From positions 2,432,158 to 2,455,984 of the forward strand of contig BFEA01000197.1 of the NCBI GenBank assembly GCA_003427395.1: a DNA stretch of 23,827 nucleotides, in the 5' to 3' direction. Shown one piece after another: positions 17,818 through 23,827 of this stretch (positions are counted from its first letter, which is position 1; every line of letters starts with the position of its first letter). The notes under the pieces were generated by a model. The model saw only the letters and a list, made by a program, of their open reading frames with translations, made no database searches and had not been told where the DNA came from. This DNA comes from Chara braunii (Eukaryota > Streptophyta > Charophyceae > Charales > Characeae). The position numbers and the translations under genes were made by a program.

Positions 17818-18621
17818 TTATGCTTTGTCATCTAGGCGAAGATTCGTTCTCAACTCGCCTGTTTTGTTCCACGCGTCTTCGTACAACTTGTACATATCGG
17901 TCTCTTTGCCTTGTGGCCTCCAATACTGCACGAGAATTTTCTCTGAGTCCTGTGATATCTCTTGTACACGCCCTACCCAAAAACTAACTCCTTTCTCTAC
18001 ATTCTCGTTTGGAGCGCGCATCACTACAAAACAATCGACATCAACATGCTTTGTCGGGTCGAATTCCGGTTTTGGGGCATCACTCTTATAACCCACGAAA
18101 CATTGCTTCCTCGGCGGCGAATCGACAACGGGCAGTTCCACCTTCAACTCTTCTACACTTTCCGTCATAGGCAATGGCCAGAAAGAAGTTGACAGAGGAA
18201 TGGGTTCGGAGTTTTTTTCCGTTTTCAGCTGATTGAACATATCTAACTCTTTCTCCCAGTACTCCAGGCGGCTTGTTTTCAGCTGACGTTTCCAATCGTC
18301 ATGTTTCTCAAATTCTTGTCGCTCGTCTCTCCACTCCTCAACCAAAGCACTCACACCTTGGTGACCTTTGATAAAGTCTCCGTTGTCTAAGTTCAACTTT
18401 AAGCTACATGGTTCTAACGGAAATGACGGCCTCGCCTATCTCCCCTGTTGATCCCGCTTGAACCAATAAATTGCTCCGCCCTCCGACAACCACTCACTGT
18501 CATTGCAATGTTCTTTGTAGACCATCACTGGGTTCTTTCCGTCCGTATAGAATTTGAACAGGTGTGGAGTGGAATGACCACCAATACGCTTACCAGAAAG
18601 TCTTTGATTGCACCTTTCCAA
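17818..18621 (-). pseudogene. C-terminal part of the DUF7869-type protein, displaced by frameshift
   Basis: This frame picks up where the main ORF loses sense: after SGKRIGGHSTPHLFKF it reads PVMVYKEHCNDSEWLSEGG, the type of tail that follows the DUF7869 core. It meets TAG at 18436-18438 and continues in the same frame as VSALVEEWRDERQEFEKHDD, a charged helical region. It then enters a small domain with VDVDCFVVMRAP and FWVGRVQEISQDSEKILVQY, a Tudor/SH3- or BAH-like beta-barrel pattern. TAA ends it at 17818-17820. The switch from the main frame needs a one-base change near 18600. A GTAAGC there looks like a splice donor, but the downstream coding sequence begins too close to allow an intron. 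Confidence 0.65.
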
Positions 18622-20306
18622 TCCGCCATCTCATCGATAAATGTGCAGACGACCTTATCCTTTGTAGAATTTCTAAGTGCGGCGAACAACTCGTCCATCG
18701 TGTAAGTATCCGTGTCAGCCAGTTTTCTAGCAAACAAGCTGAACTTTGCATCAATGTCCGTATGTGTGTGACCTACTATCATAAATCCCATTTCGACAAC
18801 CTCGAAAATACGGAACTTGACCAATAATGCCAGATATGCGAACACATATCTGTTTTTGTTTTGACTACCGTAGTTGTCCGCTTGGAGTCTGAAAACAGGA
18901 GGCAACACTCCTGATTGTCTCTGCACATCTGTTAACACCTTCGCGATCGACGACACTATCGAATCCGGACCATGTGGAAACACAGGAAACCATGTGTGCA
19001 CAAGAATGTGTGGACTCCTCCCATGCACGAGAATCCCAGTGAGGTTTGTTTTCATCATTGTGCGGTTGTCCATTGCCTTCGATGTGCGATTCCTGGCTGT
19101 GTGAGGAATCAGAGTCTCTGCTTGATCCATACCATCAATTATGATGCACAAGTTTTTTTCTCTCATAAACCTAGATTCGGCTGACCATATGTCGTAGTGC
19201 TTTCGATGCGCCTCCTGCAACAATCTATGCCGATTCAGTTTCGCAACAACACGACGTCTTACGTCTGGCTTAGCCCCTTCAATCAGGTCTGTTTGTTTTG
19301 TGCAGTAATTGCATCTAGCGAAGTCTGTCGATCGAGCAAGGTGAACATGCCAGAAGAAATCACGCCACAAACTTTCGAAGACTTGCAAAGAGCAACAGTC
19401 TATGTCCTGTTGTTGCAGTCGTCGTTTGATGCTCTCATAAACGTCTTTTTTTGTTGCATATGTCGGAGGCAGTCTGACCCGTGGTCTTATCTCGTAGTCT
19501 TTGCTCATGTCTGTCTGGTCAGGCATCGCGTCACCCTCCTCCATGATCATTGTCTCAAATGTTTTGAAAGCCATGGCGTGAGCGGCAGACGTCGTAGAAT
19601 GTCCTTTCCTACCATGAATAGGCAGCACCCTGCTGTCTTCATGCAAATCATTGTAGAATGCGTACGTGTTTCTGGAAAACCCGATGATGTAACACCAGGC
19701 TTGGACACATACTCTATGTTTTTCCACGACTGGTTTTACCACTTTCTTCTGATTTTCAATACACGTGAAACTATATAGTTGTTTTATCCACCACTTCCGC
19801 CTCTCCACCGGTGTCAGCGATCTGTATCTCATTTTCGCCCGGTATACCTCGTCTACTGTCATCTTCGAACAATATTGTAATTTCGTACAACACTTTTTCT
19901 TCAGCACCGCACTACATTCCTCGATGGTGCATTTCCTGTCTAATGACTCTTCTAATGTGTCACTTCTTCGCTTCCTCTTGCGATATGTGTATGCCCTTTT
20001 GCCTCTCTCAGATCCTAAATCGGTCAACAAGGACACTGACTCACATCCCCTTCCCAGTACACTCTTAGTATTCGCATTCGGAATAACGCTACATACATCG
20101 AATTCGGCGGCTTGTTCGTTTTGATCGTCCATGGCGCCGGCGTCTTCATCACCACCATCCGGCTTGTCGATGGCATGCATTGCACTTTGTGCGCAAAGTC
20201 CATCCCGAGGTAGAGCAGTATGAGCTTGACGGACCTCTTTAATAATGTCATCGAGGTTCAATCGCCGGACTACAGTGTTGGATGGGTGAGCACAGCCTCC
20301 AAGCAA
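18525..20306 (-). CDS. DUF7869-type transposase-like protein (frameshifted near its end)
   Basis: A 593-codon open frame. The nominal start at 20306 is a TTG; the first good ATG is codon 43 (20180-20178), and a CCACAG just upstream could be a splice acceptor. The N-terminus is acidic, then a basic stretch (RKRKRRSD, about 109-116), a Cys-rich segment (about 126-146) and a helical region. FARCNYCTK (329-337) resembles a zinc site. The catalytic-like core follows: IIIDGMDQ (388-395), LQADNYGSQNKN (474-485) and VGHTHTDIDAKFS (511-523). These are the hallmark blocks of DUF7869, an RNase H-like fold found in transposon-derived proteins of plants, algae and animals. The three acidic/histidine blocks suggest DDE-like chemistry, but cut-and-paste activity has not been shown to my knowledge. 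Codons after about 568 are out of frame; the true C-terminus is in the frame ending at 17818. Probably nuclear and recently inactivated. Confidence 0.75.
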   Translation of the reverse strand: MLGGCAHPSNTVVRRLNLDDIIKEVRQAHTALPRDGLCAQSAMHAIDKPDGGDEDAGAMDDQNEQAAEFDVCSVIPNANTKSVLGRGCESVSLLTDLGSERGKRAYTYRKRKRRSDTLEESLDRKCTIEECSAVLKKKCCTKLQYCSKMTVDEVYRAKMRYRSLTPVERRKWWIKQLYSFTCIENQKKVVKPVVEKHRVCVQAWCYIIGFSRNTYAFYNDLHEDSRVLPIHGRKGHSTTSAAHAMAFKTFETMIMEEGDAMPDQTDMSKDYEIRPRVRLPPTYATKKDVYESIKRRLQQQDIDCCSLQVFESLWRDFFWHVHLARSTDFARCNYCTKQTDLIEGAKPDVRRRVVAKLNRHRLLQEAHRKHYDIWSAESRFMREKNLCIIIDGMDQAETLIPHTARNRTSKAMDNRTMMKTNLTGILVHGRSPHILVHTWFPVFPHGPDSIVSSIAKVLTDVQRQSGVLPPVFRLQADNYGSQNKNRYVFAYLALLVKFRIFEVVEMGFMIVGHTHTDIDAKFSLFARKLADTDTYTMDELFAALRNSTKDKVVCTFIDEMADWKGAIKDFLVSVLVVIPLHTCSNSIRTERTQ

Positions 20307-20508
20307 CTGTGGTTTTTACGAGGACTTCGTATGGACAGTGGCGATGATCTGCGCATATGACGGCTTCCACGCAATGAAGGGGATCTGCTCTCATCGCTGG
20401 ATACAAGCTGAGGTGTCGTGAAATTCCTCGGACATTGGACAGATGGTTGCGACCCATGAGGACAACTCCCTTTCTCACTGTGGTGGAACGGAGTGTGCAT
20501 AGTTTCTA
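20307..20508. other. Region 5' of the DUF7869 ORF
   Basis: Minus-strand frames stay open here (for example one with SSDESRSPSLRGSRHMRRSS), which could be an upstream exon encoding a Ser/Arg-rich N-terminus spliced to the main ORF. No terminal inverted repeat was found. Confidence 0.35.
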
Positions 20509-21340
20509 CAAGGCAGTTGTAAACGATACCCAGGAAGGAGTAAGCAACGGACAATCATATTCGGCACGGTAGAAACCCATGTTTGGGCAAGTGTCGTGCC
20601 GACGCCCGACCATCTGACGACACAGTTTATGCACAACACCGACGCTCTGACGGTCCAGCTTCGAAACGACACTTGACCATTGGTCGTCCTCGCACGACGC
20701 CTGACCATCACAGGGTTGTTGCATGCACGAACACCCGACAATACGATGGTCCAGCTTCGGCACGACACCCGACTACTAATGGTCGTGCATTGACACGACG
20801 GCCGTCGACTGACAAATAGAAACTCCGGCTTCGGTCCGACACCTGACCATCGCAAGGATAGGCACGGACACCCGACCACCAGATGGTCCAGCTTCAACAC
20901 GACACCTGACCATACCACCATGCAGCTTCGGGGTGACATCCGATCAAATTGGTCCTGCAGTTTTCGCCCGACGCCCGACCATCACAGAGTTTTGGCAGGC
21001 ACGAAGACCCGGCAATATGATGGTCCAGCTTCGCCACGGCGCCTGACTATCTGATGCATATCGCATTTCGACCACGTCTCCCGCCAACCATGTGATGCTC
21101 CAGCTTCGGCATGACACGTGACCATCACACAGTCTAGACAGGCAAGGATACCCGACCACCAAATGGTCTTGTTTTGCCGCAACATTTGGCCGCCAGATGG
21201 TCCACGCAGTGAGAGACCTTGACTGGACCATCTAACGGCCTGGCGTCGGCAAAACATCCGATGGACCAGCTCCGCAAAACATACTTGCATGACGTCCGAG
21301 ACCTTTGTCATCCATTCTCATTTCTAAATGCAAAAAAAAA
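20509..21340 (+). repeat. Diverged GATGGTCCAGCTTCG satellite modules
   Basis: Repeated modules of the form GACAATACGATGGTCCAGCT followed by TCGGCACGACACCCGACCA at about 20735, 20885, 21012 and 21090, with CACAGGGTTGTTGCATGCAC-type lead-ins at 20708 and 20983. More diverged than the 14.9-16.8 kb array. 20509-20680 is duplicated at 21718-21890. Confidence 0.8.
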
Positions 21341-21356
21341 ACATATCACCCTAGCG

Positions 21357-21429
21357 CCCTCCCACCGAACCCGTATAAACAGGACAAATATGAACCGAAC
21401 GTCAGCAACAAAAGTGTTTCCCCGGTTGC
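21357..21429 (+). promoter_or_regulatory. 73-bp promoter-like cassette, copy 2
   Basis: CCACCGAACCCGTATAAACA with TATAAA at 21374-21379, then GAACGTCAGC and GTTTCCCCGGTTGC. By eye 59 of 73 positions match copy 1. The surrounding sequence is unrelated to that around copies 1 and 3, which makes the shared core stand out. Confidence 0.5.
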
Positions 21430-21717
21430 GTGTTTTGAAAACGCTGAGATGTATTTTGTTCTTACAAAACCGCACTTCTGTACCAACGACTCTCTAATAC
21501 AATCTCTATTAATTATGGCCTCCATTTCAAACTCTTTGGGTGAGGTTGCCATTCGAGGTGCTCAGCCATCTGCTCTTTGGGTGGCATAATGTCTAACCTT
21601 CTATCGGCGGCCAAAAATTGAACTACTTCTAAACGGTGGCCAACGACGAGGAACTTACTACGAATTACGAAAACAACAATGTCGGTCAACCTCCCACGGA
21701 TGGTTGTGACCTGTGAT
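21430..21717. other. Single-copy spacer between satellite blocks
   Basis: Follows cassette copy 2. Open frames on both strands are short and unrecognised. The end (GGATGGTTGTGACCTGTGAT) resembles 20442-20462, so the boundary of the duplicated block lies near here. Confidence 0.4.
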
Positions 21718-22044
21718 GGCAGTTGTAAACGATACCAAGGAAGGAGAAAGCAACCGACAATTGTATTCAGCACGTCCGAAACCCATGTTCAGCCAAAAGC
21801 CCCGCCACGACGCCCAACCATTTGACGGCATAGTTTATGCACAATACTGACGTTCTGATGGTTCAGCTTCGAAACGACACCTGGCCATTGGATGGTCCAG
21901 CTTCAGCACGACACCCGACAATACGATTGTCCACCTTCGGCACGACACCCGACTATCTAATGGTCGTGCATTGGCACGACGGCCGGCGACTGGCAAATTG
22001 AAACTCGGGCTTCGGTCCGACACCTGACCATGGCAAGCGAACCG
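21718..22044 (+). repeat. Duplicate of the 20509 block plus palindromic modules
   Basis: GGCAGTTGTAAACGATACC, then AAGGAAGGAG.AAGCAAC.GACAAT and TAGTTTATGCACAA, match 20509-20635 in order. GATGGTCCAGCTTCAGCACG modules follow at about 21893, with a GCACGACGGCCGGCGACTG segment (21973) matching 20796-20813. Confidence 0.85.
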
Positions 22045-22725
22045 TCTTCTCGTCCTGCCATCTCGCCAGCTAACCGTATTTAGATTACCATCCCACCGTC
22101 CAACCATCCCTTCCCTCTTCCATCCCACCATCCTGCCATCCTCTCGTCCATCCCACCATCCTACCGTCCTTCAATTTCACTACTTGCGACATCATTCCAT
22201 CATACCATCATGTCGTCCTCGCATCTGACCATTCCGTCGCCCCGCCACCCTTCCATCCCATCATCCTACCATTTCGTCACCCACCATCCCGCCGTCCTAC
22301 CATTTCGCCACCCGCCATCCTTTCCGTTCTACCGTCCTGTCATCCCAGCATCCGACCATCCCGTCACCCCACCATCATCCTGTCGTTTCACCACGCACGA
22401 CATCCTTCCATCCTACCCTCCTGTCGTCCTGGCATCTGACCGTCCCGTGAGTGTCACCCACGATCTTGCCATCCCGGCACCCCGCCATGAGATGTCATAC
22501 CAACACACTATCCTCTCTTCCATCCTACCATCCTTCCATCCCACCGACCCGCCACCCAACCATCCGGTCTTCCATCCTGCCGTCCTACCATCTATCCTGC
22601 CATTCCACCATCCACCCATCCCGCCATCCTGCCGCGCAACCAGCCGGCCTTCCCACCATCCAACCACCCCGCCATCCGACCACCCCACCATCCAACCACC
22701 CTCTTTTCTTTCCATTTGTCCTGCC
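22045..22725 (+). repeat. CCATCC-type minisatellite
   Basis: Degenerate CCATCC/CCGTCC/CCACCATCC array. TCATCATGTCGTCCTCGCAT and similar longer units suggest older structure. Long Ser/Pro/His- or Gly/Trp/Arg-rich frames are repeat translations. Confidence 0.85.
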
Positions 22726-23120
22726 ATGCGTCCATCACAGGATTGTTGTAGACACGGACACCCGACAATACGACGGTCCATCTTCGGCACGACAACTGAC
22801 TATCTGATGCACGTCGCATTCGTACGACTCCCACACAGTCTAGATAGACAAGGACACATGGCGATTACAGGGTTGTGGCAGGCATGGACTCTCGACAATA
22901 CAATGGTCCAGCTCAAGCACGACGCCCGACGATCGACCATGTGACGGCCCAACTTCAGCATGACGTCCCGCCCATCTCATTTGCCATCCAGTCTGAATTC
23001 AAAACGCAGAAACGTCCTACCGATGAGCCCTCCCACCGAACCCGTATTAACAAAAGAAAGGTTAACGGAACGTCAGCCGCTGAGGCGTTTCCCCGGCTGC
23101 ACAGGCTTCCGCAGAATAGC
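22726..23120 (+). repeat. Module block duplicated from, or with, 12033-12286
   Basis: Two CACAGG.TTGT lead-ins (22735, 22867), each followed by a GACAATACGACGGTCCA-type module. From 22867 to 23120 the sequence matches 12033-12286 nearly base for base, including CGACGATCGACCATGTGACG and TCCAGTCTGAATTC.AAACGC. Confidence 0.9.
23028..23100 (+). promoter_or_regulatory. 73-bp promoter-like cassette, copy 3
   Basis: By eye 68 of 73 positions match copy 1, but the TATA-like core is changed to TATTAA (23045-23050). GAACGTCAGC and TTTCCCCGG are kept. Confidence 0.4.
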
Positions 23121-23827
23121 ACCATCCCACCATCCCACCATCCTTTCTCCCATCTCACCATTCCCTCTTTCATCCTGCCATCCCACCATCCTCCCATACC
23201 ACCATCCCACCATCCTTTTTTCCATCCTCTCTCCCATCCCGCCATCCTTTCATGCCACCATCCTACCACCCCACCGTCTTGCGATCCTCTCTTCCATCCT
23301 CTCGTCCTGCCATCCCGCCGACAAACCATCCGACCATCCCACTGACCAACCATCCAGCTATCCCACCAACGAACCGTCCAGACATCCGACCATCCAGCCA
23401 TCCCACCATTTGTCCTGCCATTCAAGTTCCACCATTCTGCCACCCTCTCTCCCATCCTGCCATCCTCTCTTCCATCCTACCATCCCACCACCCAACCATC
23501 CGGTCTTCCATCCAGCCATCTTACTATCTGTCCTGCCATTCCACCATCCATCCATCCTACCGTCCCCCCACACAAACATCCGCCCTCCCCATCCTACCAT
23601 CCCACCGCCCGACTATCCGGTTTTCGATCCTGACTTCCTCTTTTCTATCCCACCACCCCACCATCCTACCATCCTACCATCCTCTCTCCCATCTCCCGAT
23701 TCTCTCTTCCATCCTACCGTCCCGCCATCATGCCATACCACCATCCCACCATCCTGATTTCCATCCTCTCTCCCATCCCGCCATCCTTTCATACCACCAT
23801 CCTGCCACCCCACCGTCTTGCCATCCT
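23121..23827 (+). repeat. CCATCC-type minisatellite to the window end
   Basis: 23121-23610 parallels 12405-12904 unit by unit. The array then continues with CTCTCTCCCATC and CATACCACCATCC units to the edge, so it is longer than the window shows. Confidence 0.9.

Noticed and set aside
13546-20600. Terminal inverted repeats for the DUF7869 element
   Set aside because: I compared 13546-13732 with the reverse complement of 20307-20600 by eye and saw no convincing match; a computed search could still find a short one.

Overview
The window looks like an accessory, transposon- and satellite-rich stretch of a eukaryotic nuclear genome. I infer a charophyte or other plant-lineage alga, Chara-like. 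The reasons are a degenerate trihelix (Myb/SANT-like) gene of a kind I associate with Chara, a plant-type LINE ORF2 relic, tRNA-headed retroposons, a plant-like retrotransposon primer-binding-site match, splice-like signals, long microsatellites, and the absence of any operon or Shine-Dalgarno organisation. The species call is inference; the repeat and relic architecture is read directly from the bases. I found no intact conventional host gene.

Layout. Positions 1-1060 are GC-rich and unassigned. 1060-2746 (+) is a trihelix-type gene broken by several stops and frameshifts. 2747-4560 is noncoding, with a (TC)n tract, an improbable poly-G/poly-T block (3519-3661) and CGTCATC-rich low-complexity DNA. 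4560-5340 (+) is a second broken, unrecognised coding sequence. 5522-6231 and 9033-9501 (+) are two halves of one 5'-truncated LINE ORF2, ending in a zf-RVT-like zinc-binding region. They are split by a 2.8-kb insertion (6240-9033) that starts with a tRNA-like Pol III promoter, ends in poly(A), and is flanked by a 16-bp target-site duplication with one mismatch. The insert is itself a head-to-tail dimer of a 1.2-1.45 kb noncoding unit. 9502-11261 is AT-rich DNA with a (CA)n tract spanning a 636-base assembly gap.

From 11262 to the end, the DNA is a patchwork of two satellite-like sequence types: a CCATCC-type minisatellite, and a longer module built on the palindrome ACCATC-N-GATGGT followed by CGAGCTTCG or CCAGCTTCG. 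Larger blocks of these are duplicated over hundreds of bases. Embedded on the minus strand are the relics of a multi-ORF element: a DUF7869-type, transposase-like protein (20306-18525, continuing in other frames to 17818), a second ORF (17667-16981), and a third broken ORF region (14908-13733). The last two are separated by a 334-bp higher-order satellite array.

The two most interesting candidates are the long, dimeric, tRNA-headed retroposon caught with its target-site duplication inside a LINE, and the association of a DUF7869 element with palindromic satellite modules. The satellite also carries a 73-bp promoter-like cassette (CCGTATAAACA ... GAACGTCAGC ... TTTCCCCGG) three times with no length change.
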